In this document: piece after piece, positions 8,867-16,387 of the stretch | Layout: each line of letters begins with the position of its first letter | How positions within the stretch are numbered: position 1 is the first letter of the stretch | Assembly (NCBI RefSeq): GCF_024331145.1 | Contig: NZ_JANDJO010000002.1 | Location: 248,001-312,000, forward strand | Origin: Shimia sp. CNT1-13L.2 | GTDB taxonomy: Bacteria; Pseudomonadota; Alphaproteobacteria; Rhodobacterales; Rhodobacteraceae | DNA length: 64,000 nt | Reading direction: 5' to 3' | The notes under the pieces: model-generated | Told to the model about the DNA's origin: nothing | What the model saw: only the letters and a program-made list of their open reading frames with translations | Database searches by the model: none | Translations under genes and position numbers: made by a program

Positions 8867-8928
8867 AGGCCTTTCTTGAAGCTCTTGGCGCTTCACGGTA
8901 GGGCAGGGAAAACGAAAGGAAGATTTGC

Positions 8929-9402
8929 ATGTCCGAAGAAGTGCTGGCCACGGTTCGTGCCTCCGCCCCCCGTCGATGGATTGGCGTCGGGATGCTGGCG
9001 CTTTTGGGGGGGATGCTGGTCTATCTCGCCTTGGCAACGCCCCCGCAGACCATTTTTTGGCAGGTATTTCTGTTGGTTATGGGCGTTGGGTCTCTGGTGC
9101 TGGCCGATGCCACCCGACGCGCCACCGAACGCGCCATCGAACTCACCGCTCAGGGCCTGCGCGATACCAGCGGTGAGCTTCTGGCCGCAATCGACGACAT
9201 CGAGCGCGTTAATCGCGGCACCTTCGCGATGAAACCTTCAAACGGGTTTGTTGTTATTTTACAATCTTCTGGAACCCGTTCCTGGCACCCCGGCCTGTGG
9301 TGGCGCCTTGGCAAGCGCGTGGGAATCGGCGGCGTGACTCCCGCCGCCCAAACCAAGTTCATGGCGCAAACACTCGAAGCCCTGATGGCCGAACGCGGTT
9401 AA
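8929..9402 (+). CDS. Hypothetical membrane protein (157 aa)
   Basis: I do not recognise a named family. Two hydrophobic helices (about residues 17-37 and 43-62) are followed by a soluble C-terminal domain of ~95 residues with alternating strands, reminiscent of small membrane-anchored PH-like or DUF domains. ATG 8929 follows AAAGGAAG. Its stop codon overlaps the convergent tadE-like gene's stop in the shared TTAA at 9399-9402. The unusual repeat-rich region 8728-8928 is directly upstream and may contain its promoter. Confidence 0.7.
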   Translation: MSEEVLATVRASAPRRWIGVGMLALLGGMLVYLALATPPQTIFWQVFLLVMGVGSLVLADATRRATERAIELTAQGLRDTSGELLAAIDDIERVNRGTFAMKPSNGFVVILQSSGTRSWHPGLWWRLGKRVGIGGVTPAAQTKFMAQTLEALMAERG

Positions 9403-9947
9403 ACCTGCCAGACCAGCTGCGGCGCAAAGCGCGGGCGGGTGAAGATAAAGGTCTCGATATCCAGATCCCCCAGACCGACGTTCAGCGGCGGGTTGTAGAC
9501 CGATTTGGTCTCAACAAGGATCAGGGTTTCGCCGTCCGCCATCTTGGGCAACCGCGCCACGACACCATTCAAATCTGCCTGGCTATAGGCGCTTAGCAGA
9601 CCACGGGTTTGCGACCATTGCATGGTGTAGGTTTTGGTCGTGTCACTATAGCTTACGACGGTCACGCGAAGACCAGTGGCCGACTGTGATTTCGCAAGGA
9701 TATCAAAGAGATTGTGGGCGCTTGTAAGGTAGTTAAGATCGATTGCCGTGACCTCTCGGGACAGCATGTCCGAGATGGTAAAGGCCGCTTTTTCACTCAT
9801 GGAACGCGACTTGTAGGCGTCGAAGAACACGATCATCGCGACATAGGCCCAGAACAGAACCGGCAGAATGATCGCAGCCTCGACCGAGACCGATCCGCGT
9901 GCCTCTTCGGCAAACTCTTTCAGGAAGAAACGAAGTCTTTTGATCAT
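9399..9947 (-). CDS. TadE-like pilus assembly protein (182 aa)
   Basis: Short N-terminal basic segment, then ARGSVSVEAAIILPVLFW, the TadE/TadG pseudopilin-like motif with a conserved Glu (here Glu23) entering a single membrane helix at about 21-45. The remaining ~135 residues are periplasmic. TadE-type minor pseudopilins support the Flp/tight-adherence secretion machine. ATG 9947 follows GAGGTAAC. It is the third gene of a three-gene set transcribed leftward, with 5 bp to the previous gene. The rest of the tad locus is not in this window, so these genes must work with a machine encoded elsewhere. Confidence 0.85.
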   Translation of the reverse strand: MIKRLRFFLKEFAEEARGSVSVEAAIILPVLFWAYVAMIVFFDAYKSRSMSEKAAFTISDMLSREVTAIDLNYLTSAHNLFDILAKSQSATGLRVTVVSYSDTTKTYTMQWSQTRGLLSAYSQADLNGVVARLPKMADGETLILVETKSVYNPPLNVGLGDLDIETFIFTRPRFAPQLVWQV

Positions 9948-9952
9948 TGCTG

Positions 9953-10480
9953 TTACCTCGGTTCCTGAACAAAGGCGGCCAGGGCCGTGATGGCGATTTC
10001 GCCTGCTTCGTCGCGTGTGACGTACTGGCTGATGCCGACGCTTGTGAACATGGTTTTCAGCTTGACACAGACCCGTAGCACCATGAGTTCGTTGTCCAAA
10101 CCATTCTGAAAGGTGGTCACCGGCTGGATCTCTTCCGCCTTGTTCGTACAAACCACCGTATCACTGAGCGGTGTATGCCACGCCCGCGGATCAACCTGCT
10201 GCATCTCGATCTTGAGGCTGTTCAGGCAATCAGGGATCACGCCGATGTTGTCGCAGATGTCTTCACGCAGGTCATTGTGGCTGATGATGGCACCGGTCGA
10301 CAGGCGGATGTCGCGCACGGTGATGTCGACCCCTCGTTCCAGCATCGCGGAACGGTAGGTGATCATGCCCACATCAATGGCCGAGACCAGAATTCCGAAG
10401 AAAATCGGGAAGATGAGAACGAATTCGATCGACGCACTTCCGCTCTCGTGGCGGAGAAAGTTCCTGAGTTTCTGGATCAT
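9953..10480 (-). CDS. TadE-like pilus assembly protein (175 aa)
   Basis: Starts with a basic stretch and HESGSASIEFVLIFPIFFG, the canonical TadE motif with Glu19 at the entry of the membrane helix. The periplasmic part has four cysteines (in DICDNIGVIPDC, VVCTNK and LRVCVK), suggesting disulfides. The start codon overlaps the tadG stop in an ATGA arrangement, implying translational coupling. Together with the downstream paralogue it forms a pair of pseudopilin-like proteins following tadG. Confidence 0.88.
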   Translation of the reverse strand: MIQKLRNFLRHESGSASIEFVLIFPIFFGILVSAIDVGMITYRSAMLERGVDITVRDIRLSTGAIISHNDLREDICDNIGVIPDCLNSLKIEMQQVDPRAWHTPLSDTVVCTNKAEEIQPVTTFQNGLDNELMVLRVCVKLKTMFTSVGISQYVTRDEAGEIAITALAAFVQEPR

Positions 10481-12360
10481 TGGGTCAGCCTCAGTTGCGC
10501 GATGGAAGAGGCAATGGCTGCAAATGCATCTGAGATTTCGAGGCCATCTACATCAAAGTAGTGTGCGTCCGAACTGGCACAATCCTTTAGAACCGCCGTG
10601 CCACCGGAGGGCGCTTCGAACCCGATGGTGAACACCACGATGTTCTTGGCCTTGGCAGCCTCGCAGATTGCTCGGGTGCGCGCATCCTTGGTTGTACGGC
10701 CAACATACTTGCGTACGTCATAGTACCAATCGTCCCAGGCTTCGCTGTCGTACATCCAGGGTTCGTAGTTGTCTTCGACATTCGACTCCAGGGACGTGTA
10801 TGCCCAAAGATCCGGATAGGTAACAACTTCCGCACTGCCGGGTTCGTTCACGACAACGGTCGAAGTTCTTTTGACCTTGCGATAGCGTTTGCATGAGCCG
10901 TTCCGGCGATAGGATTTACAGACCCATTCGGTGGTAGTTGTCGTCTCTTCATACTCGCCCTCGCCATAGGCATGGTCTTTCCATTGGTTGGAATGAGGCC
11001 AATAGAACATGGGTTCGGTTGTGTTGCCGTCGTTGTCGTAATCGCCTTCGTCTTCACCGACGTACACCGAGTATTTTTCTTCCTGGTCGTTCCACCAGAT
11101 GTTGGACTCGCCGTTGCGATACCCATCTTCCACATAGTATTGGCTGGTGTTCTGTCCGTCAGTCATCAACACGATGACCTTCAGGGAACGAGCTTCCGAA
11201 TAGCCATAGGGACGACCGTCAAAGTCTGACGACACGACGTTGGTGTCGATCAGGTGATCCACAACGGGCTGCATTGCGGGATCAAGTAGGGCGGTTCCCC
11301 ATTTCATCCCGACATCGAGAGACGTGTTACCCTTGGCATAGAAGCTATCGATGAAGTTCTTCAGCTTGGTCTTGTCTTTTTGCAACGCCATCACGTGACG
11401 TGAACTGTCCTTGTAGTCGGGGCAAACAGGGCTTGAAACGAGCTTTTTGGGATCATCGTCTCGTCCGTCAAAGTCAGACCAAGGGCTGAAATGCACCGCT
11501 TGCTTTAGGCGTTCGTCCGGCGTCACGCTCGTTGTATTGAAGTCGTCGCCTTCAAAATGGATGCAGTGTGAATAGTCGTGTGCGTTCGCGCCAGTCACGG
11601 CATCGCCATCCGGATCCACGAAGGCGTCATGCGCAACTGGGGTATCGCCCAGCGAGGGCGAACCAGATGCCACATCTGTCCGGTCAACATCACCCGAGCC
11701 GTCCAGCGAGGCGTTCAGACGGTTGAAGATATTGCGGGGCAGGGCGACCTGCGTGGCATAGGGCACGATCGATACCGAAAGCTTTCCGTCTTCGGTATTT
11801 TCGTCCAGCGTATCAATGAAATCCTTGGCGGCGTTTTTCAGGTTATAGAGGCGACTGTTGCTGCCCATCGAACCGGAGACGTCCAGCACCATCGAGATTT
11901 CAACGCCGCCGATGCGTTCTTCGGCGCGGCCCGAGGCCGGTACGTTCAGCGTGTCAACGCCGTTCAGCTTCATGAAATGCGTGTTGATCGAAGTTTTGGC
12001 CGATGCTTCGACCGTCCGGTAGTTGAGACCCTGGTCCACAACCACAGAGGTGAGGTAGTCGCTCATGCCGGCCTTGGCAAAGTACTCTTCCACCACGACC
12101 TTGGGGTCGAGATCCTGCTGCATGTCGGCAGCTGCAAGGATTGCACGGTCCAGTGTATGCTGCATCTTCGTGCGCGCCATTTCCGAGCGGATCAGGTCAA
12201 TGCCCACCCCGCCGATCATCAGAATGATCAGAAATAGAAAGAGCGCGAAGCCCACCAGGACACCGCTTTCATCTTTCGAAAACTGCTGCAACCAGCCTGC
12301 GGAGCGCTTCTGCACATTCGCGACTGACCGACTTTTTTTACTCGATCTGTTTCCAGGCAT
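10477..12360 (-). CDS. TadG-like protein with von Willebrand factor A domain
   Basis: A 627-residue Flp-pilus-associated protein. One membrane helix at about 34-56 follows the motif KDESGVLVGFALFLF. A large periplasmic region follows, with a vWA domain whose MIDAS motif DVSGS is at 160-164 and which continues to the C-terminus (VIVLMTDGQNTSQ, VFTIGFEAPSG). Between the vWA strands is a long insertion rich in Asp, Tyr and Thr, including a TTTTTEW segment and a two-Cys basic stretch (CKSYRRNGSCKRYRK). ATG 12360 was chosen because AGGTGG lies just upstream; the GTG at 12369 would overlap that site. First gene of the tadG-tadE-tadE set. Confidence 0.88.
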   Translation of the reverse strand: MPGNRSSKKSRSVANVQKRSAGWLQQFSKDESGVLVGFALFLFLIILMIGGVGIDLIRSEMARTKMQHTLDRAILAAADMQQDLDPKVVVEEYFAKAGMSDYLTSVVVDQGLNYRTVEASAKTSINTHFMKLNGVDTLNVPASGRAEERIGGVEISMVLDVSGSMGSNSRLYNLKNAAKDFIDTLDENTEDGKLSVSIVPYATQVALPRNIFNRLNASLDGSGDVDRTDVASGSPSLGDTPVAHDAFVDPDGDAVTGANAHDYSHCIHFEGDDFNTTSVTPDERLKQAVHFSPWSDFDGRDDDPKKLVSSPVCPDYKDSSRHVMALQKDKTKLKNFIDSFYAKGNTSLDVGMKWGTALLDPAMQPVVDHLIDTNVVSSDFDGRPYGYSEARSLKVIVLMTDGQNTSQYYVEDGYRNGESNIWWNDQEEKYSVYVGEDEGDYDNDGNTTEPMFYWPHSNQWKDHAYGEGEYEETTTTTEWVCKSYRRNGSCKRYRKVKRTSTVVVNEPGSAEVVTYPDLWAYTSLESNVEDNYEPWMYDSEAWDDWYYDVRKYVGRTTKDARTRAICEAAKAKNIVVFTIGFEAPSGGTAVLKDCASSDAHYFDVDGLEISDAFAAIASSIAQLRLTQ

Positions 12361-12684
12361 TTCTACCACCTAACTTTCGGCGCGATTACTCCCGTTGACA
12401 TCCCCAACACCTTTTGCGCCGCATGATGTTGTGCTCCTGAAATGGGGCGAAACTGGGGCAATAGGCGTTCGAAAGTGGGGAATTGATGTCGGAAAACCCC
12501 TTGTTTTATTGAGGTTTGAGACAGTTTCGGCCCTCTGCCCCCAACTGTTTCCAAATGTGAAACCAAGCGTCCTTGAGGATGGCACAGAAGAATTTTCTGG
12601 CCCGAAGTTAGGATTTGCTCTCAATATGCGCCTATGAATAAGGCTGCGGCAACGAGTCGCGATTGTGGTTTCGGGAGGTAGAAA
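12361..12684. other. Intergenic region between divergent tadG and gdh genes
   Basis: This 324-bp gap holds the promoters of two divergent genes. Small open frames exist on both strands but have neither ribosome sites nor recognisable products. I see no strong hairpin, operator or repeat in it. Confidence 0.5.
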
Positions 12685-14115
12685 ATGAGTATCCAGAAAG
12701 AGCCGAGTTTCCGTGAAAGTGTTGACCTTATGTTCAACAGAGCGGTGGCGATGATGGATTTACCCCCGGGACTGGAGGAGAAGATCCGCGTCTGCAACGC
12801 GACCTATACGGTGCGTTTTGGCGTGCGTCTCAGGGGGCAAATCCAGACCTTTACAGGGTATCGCTCTGTGCACTCGGAACACAAAGAACCGGTGAAGGGG
12901 GGGATACGTTACGCCATCGGCGTCAACCAGGATGAAGTCGAGGCGCTTGCTGCGCTGATGACTTACAAGTGTGCCCTGGTCGAAGCACCGTTTGGAGGTT
13001 CGAAGGGCGGGCTGCGTATCGATCCACGTCAGTACGATGAGCACGAGTTGGAACTGATCACGCGCCGGTTCGCATATGAACTCGCCAAGCGCGACCTCAT
13101 CCACCCGTCTCAGAACGTGCCTGCGCCAGATATGGGCACAGGTGAGCGCGAGATGGCCTGGATAGCAGACCAATATGCGCGGATGAACACGACCGACATC
13201 AACGCGGTGGCCTGTGTTACGGGCAAGCCGCTGAATGCGGGTGGTATTTCCGGCCGGGTCGAGGCGACAGGGCGCGGTGTTCAATACGCATTGCGAGAGT
13301 TCTTTCGCGATCCCCGTGATATGGAAAAGGCCAAGCTGACCGGTTCGCTGGATGGTAAACGGATCATCGTGCAGGGGCTTGGCAACGTGGGTTACCATGC
13401 TGCGAAGTTTCTGAGTGAAGAGGATGGGGCTCTGATCACCGGGATTATTGAGTGGGACGGGGCACTCTTCAATGAAAACGGGCTGGACGTGGATGCCGTG
13501 CGCGCATGGATTTCCAAGCACGGCGGTGTGAGTGGTTTCCCTGACGCGTTGCATACCGCCGAAGGATCGGCCGTCTTGGAAGAGGATTGCGATATCCTTA
13601 TTCCTGCTGCGCTGGAAGGTGTCATCAATCTTACCAACGCCGACCGGATCAAGGCTTCGCTTATCATCGAAGCAGCGAACGGGCCGGTAACAGCCGGGGC
13701 CGACGATATCCTCCGCGAGAAGGGGGTGGTGATCATTCCCGATATGTACGCCAATGCGGGCGGTGTGACGGTGTCCTACTTTGAGTGGGTAAAGAACCTA
13801 TCACACATCCGGTTTGGTCGCATGCAGCGACGCCAGGAGGAAGCGCGCCACCAGTTGGTCGTTGATGAATTGCAGAAAATTTCTGATGCGATGGGCAGCA
13901 CTTACACGATGTCGGACAGTTTCAAGCAAAAGTACCTTCGCGGTGCGGACGAACTTGAACTGGTTCGGTCGGGTCTCGATGACACGATGCGCATTGCCTA
14001 TCAGTCGATGCGGGACGTCTGGCACGAACGCGGTGATGTCGATGACCTCAGGACAGCAGCCTATATCGTATCAATCGACAAGGTTGCGGCGAGCTATCGT
14101 GCCAAAGGGCTATAG
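12685..14115 (+). CDS. Glu/Leu/Phe/Val-type amino acid dehydrogenase (probable glutamate dehydrogenase)
   Basis: A 476-residue NAD(P)-dependent dehydrogenase that deaminates an amino acid, most likely glutamate, to its 2-oxo acid. The substrate domain shows GGIRY and the catalytic-lysine region MTYKCALVEAPFGGSKGG, followed by NVPAPDMGTGEREM. The Rossmann domain has GLGNVG (about 232-237) and EAANGPVT. Length and motifs fit the catabolic hexameric GDH class. ATG 12685 follows GGGAGGTAG. It lies upstream of the DUF6151 pseudogene and the sarcosine oxidase operon, where deamination of glycine-derived amino groups would be useful; that link is inferred. Confidence 0.9.
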   Translation: MSIQKEPSFRESVDLMFNRAVAMMDLPPGLEEKIRVCNATYTVRFGVRLRGQIQTFTGYRSVHSEHKEPVKGGIRYAIGVNQDEVEALAALMTYKCALVEAPFGGSKGGLRIDPRQYDEHELELITRRFAYELAKRDLIHPSQNVPAPDMGTGEREMAWIADQYARMNTTDINAVACVTGKPLNAGGISGRVEATGRGVQYALREFFRDPRDMEKAKLTGSLDGKRIIVQGLGNVGYHAAKFLSEEDGALITGIIEWDGALFNENGLDVDAVRAWISKHGGVSGFPDALHTAEGSAVLEEDCDILIPAALEGVINLTNADRIKASLIIEAANGPVTAGADDILREKGVVIIPDMYANAGGVTVSYFEWVKNLSHIRFGRMQRRQEEARHQLVVDELQKISDAMGSTYTMSDSFKQKYLRGADELELVRSGLDDTMRIAYQSMRDVWHERGDVDDLRTAAYIVSIDKVAASYRAKGL

Positions 14116-14118
14116 GTG

Positions 14119-14721
14119 ATGACCGAGGTCGCGCTGTCTTGCAAATGCGGCACCCTGAAAGGGGTGCTGCACGATGCCTCGCCTTCAACCGGGACCCGCG
14201 TCGTATGCTACTGCAAGGATTGTCAGGCTTTCGCGCGCCACTTGGGGGCGCATGCCGTGCTTGATGCACAGGGTGGTACCGACATTTATCAGACATTGCC
14301 ACGAAACCTCGAGATCACGTCGGGGGCGGAAAGCCTTGCGTGTCTGTGACTGTCGCCAAAGGGGTTGCTGCGATGGTACGCCAAGTGTTGCAACACGCCG
14401 CTTTGCAATACCTTGGCCAACCACAAGTTCTACATGGTTGGCGTACTGACCAGCACCGCAGAGGCCGGAAAAGACGCACTTGGACCAATAAGGGCGCAGG
14501 TCAACGTAAACGGAGCGATTGGTGGTGGGGTGAAATCCAAGGGCCAACTCAAGGCCGTGGTGGATATTCTATCGCGTCAACTGGGCGCTATGATCTGGAA
14601 ACGGACCGAGACCCCGTTGTTTAATGACGGCGGTACCCCGGTCGTCGTGCCAGTGACTCTGAGTCTCGAAGAGCGGCGACGCGCCAGCGAAACTCCCAAA
14701 CTTCCGCCTGATTTGCTCTAA
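14119..14721 (+). pseudogene. DUF6151 (GFA-like) gene interrupted by an in-frame TGA
   Basis: Both halves lie in one reading frame, separated only by TGA at 14347-14349. The first part has CKCGTLKG and CYCKDCQAFARHLG, the cysteine pattern of small zinc proteins related to glutathione-dependent formaldehyde-activating enzymes. Immediately after the stop the frame continues as LSPKGLLRWYAKCCNTPLCNT and runs about 120 codons to 14721. From memory, homologues have Arg at this point (CLRLSPKGL), so a CGA to TGA change explains it. No frameshift is needed. It starts 3 bases after the dehydrogenase stop. Either a recent nonsense pseudogene, readthrough, or a sequence error. Confidence 0.8.
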
Positions 14722-14844
14722 TCCGACAATAAGTGTCGCTCAGAGGAAAACTCGGGTCGAAAACTGCGCGGATTGTATTCGCGTGGCGTTGCAATGTTGT
14801 CGTCGGACACGTTCGGACGTGCCCAGGAATTGGTGGAGAGAGAC

Positions 14845-16101
14845 ATGCGGTTTTCCGGCCTCAAAGTCCTGAAGGAAGGGCTTACGGGTAACAAAGGGTG
14901 GCAGGCGCACTGGCGCGATGCGCAGCCCAAGTCAGAATATGATGCGATCATCATCGGGGGCGGGGGCCACGGTTTGGCAACCGCATACTATCTGGCCAAG
15001 AACCACGGCATGACCAATATTGCGGTTGTGGAGAAGGGCTATCTCGGTGGCGGCAATGTCGGCCGGAACACCACGATTGTCCGCGCGAACTATGGTCTTC
15101 CCGGGAACTCGGAATTCTATTCCCACTCCCTCAAGCTCTGGGAAGGGATGGAGCAGGACCTGAACTACAACGTAATGCATTCACAGCGTGGGATCATCAA
15201 CCTGTTCCACAGTGACGGCCAGCGCGATGCTTATGCCCGCCGGGGTAATTCGATGATCAACCAGGGCGACGATGCGGTGCTGCTGGACCGCGAAGGCGTT
15301 CGCAAAATGCTGCCGTATCTCGATTTCGACAATGCTCGCTTCCCGATCTACGGCGGTCTATATCACGCGCGTGGCGGTACGGCGCGGCACGATGCGGTGG
15401 CCTGGGGCTATGCGCGTGGTGCAGATCAACGGGGCGTGGACCTGATCCAGAACTGTGAAGTCACCGGGATCGATATCGAAGGCGGTGTCGTCAAAGGGGT
15501 CCAGACCACGCGCGGGCCGATCAAGGCCAAGAAGGTCGGTATCGTTGTCGCCGGTCGGTCGAGCCAGGTGGCGGCGATGGCAGGTCGACGCCTGCCGATT
15601 GAAAGCCACGTTTTGCAAGCCTTCGTGACCGAGGGCCTGAAGCCGGTGATCGACCACGTCGTGACCTTTGGCATGGGCCACTTCTATATCAGCCAGTCCG
15701 ACAAAGGCGGCCTTGTGTTTGGCGGCGACCTTGATTTCTACAGCTCCTATGCGGCGCGGGGCAACCTGCCCATGGTTGAGCATGTCATGGAAGCTGGCAT
15801 GACGCTGATGCCGATGATCGGCAAGGCCAAGCTTTTGCGCAGCTGGGGCGGCATCATGGACATGTCGCCGGATGGCAGCCCGATCATCGACAAGATGGAT
15901 GGGATCGACGGCCTCTTCATCAACACCGGCTGGTGCTACGGCGGCTTTAAGGCCGTGCCAGCATCCGGGTGGTGTATGGCGCACCTGATGGCGACGGAAA
16001 CCCCGCATGATTACGCAAAACACCACCGTCTTGACCGTTTCCGCACCGGGCATGGCCTGATGGATGAAGAGGGCACCGGCTCTCAGCACAACCTGCACTG
16101 A
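14845..16101 (+). CDS. soxB: Sarcosine oxidase beta subunit
   Basis: First subunit of heterotetrameric sarcosine oxidase, which oxidatively demethylates sarcosine (from choline/glycine betaine) to glycine with formation of methylene-tetrahydrofolate. The 418-residue protein has the FAD-binding GGGGHG at 38-43, VVEKGYLGGGNVGRNTT, and the RHDAVAW segment that includes the histidine carrying covalent FMN in this family. ATG 14845 gives the typical start MRFSGLKVLKEGL and follows GGAGAG; an upstream in-frame ATG at 14773 would add an atypical 24 residues. Followed 13 bp later by soxD. Confidence 0.95.
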   Translation: MRFSGLKVLKEGLTGNKGWQAHWRDAQPKSEYDAIIIGGGGHGLATAYYLAKNHGMTNIAVVEKGYLGGGNVGRNTTIVRANYGLPGNSEFYSHSLKLWEGMEQDLNYNVMHSQRGIINLFHSDGQRDAYARRGNSMINQGDDAVLLDREGVRKMLPYLDFDNARFPIYGGLYHARGGTARHDAVAWGYARGADQRGVDLIQNCEVTGIDIEGGVVKGVQTTRGPIKAKKVGIVVAGRSSQVAAMAGRRLPIESHVLQAFVTEGLKPVIDHVVTFGMGHFYISQSDKGGLVFGGDLDFYSSYAARGNLPMVEHVMEAGMTLMPMIGKAKLLRSWGGIMDMSPDGSPIIDKMDGIDGLFINTGWCYGGFKAVPASGWCMAHLMATETPHDYAKHHRLDRFRTGHGLMDEEGTGSQHNLH

Positions 16102-16114
16102 GGAGGGAAGAAAA

Positions 16115-16387
16115 ATGAGAATTACATGCCCCCTGTGCGGGGAACGCGATCGCCGGGAATTCTACTATCAGGGGGACGCTAAAATGCTGAACCGCCCCGA
16201 TCCAGAGGCCGGAGATGTCGTCTGGGATGACTACCTGCACAACCGCGACAACCCTGCGGGCGTGACCCGTGATCTCTGGTACCACGAGGCCGGATGCGCC
16301 TCCTGGATCGTTGTCACACGCAACACCATCACACACGAAGTGATTTCCACTGAACTGGCCTCGAAAGTGAAGGAGGCGTCGAAATGA
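16115..16387 (+). CDS. soxD: Sarcosine oxidase delta subunit
   Basis: A 90-residue zinc-binding small subunit. It opens with ITCPLCGERDRREF and ends with a Cys/His-containing stretch, HEAGCASWIVVTRNT, matching the SoxD fold with its zinc site. ATG 16115 follows GGAGGGAAG. Its stop overlaps the soxA start (ATGA), so the two are translationally coupled. Confidence 0.95.
   Translation: MRITCPLCGERDRREFYYQGDAKMLNRPDPEAGDVVWDDYLHNRDNPAGVTRDLWYHEAGCASWIVVTRNTITHEVISTELASKVKEASK

Larger units (their letters stand above)
8746..8877. repeat. Long-range 12-bp inverted repeat framing an intergenic region
   Basis: AAGAAAGGCCTG at 8746-8757 is perfectly complementary to CAGGCCTTTCTT at 8866-8877, with 108 bases between. 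The second arm follows directly on the 40-bp repeat element. The arms frame a DnaA box and three GANTC sites. Confidence 0.6.

Noticed and set aside
8728..8928. Chromosomal origin of replication
   Set aside because: Only one perfect DnaA box, no AT-rich unwinding stretch and no replication genes adjacent. Reported instead as an unexplained regulatory region.
12395..12637. 80-codon open frame in the tadG-gdh gap
   Set aside because: No recognisable product or ribosome site, and the gap must hold two divergent promoters.
14347..14349. Selenocysteine at the TGA in the DUF6151 gene
   Set aside because: The position corresponds to an Arg in remembered homologues and I see no convincing SECIS-type hairpin right after it; a nonsense change is simpler.
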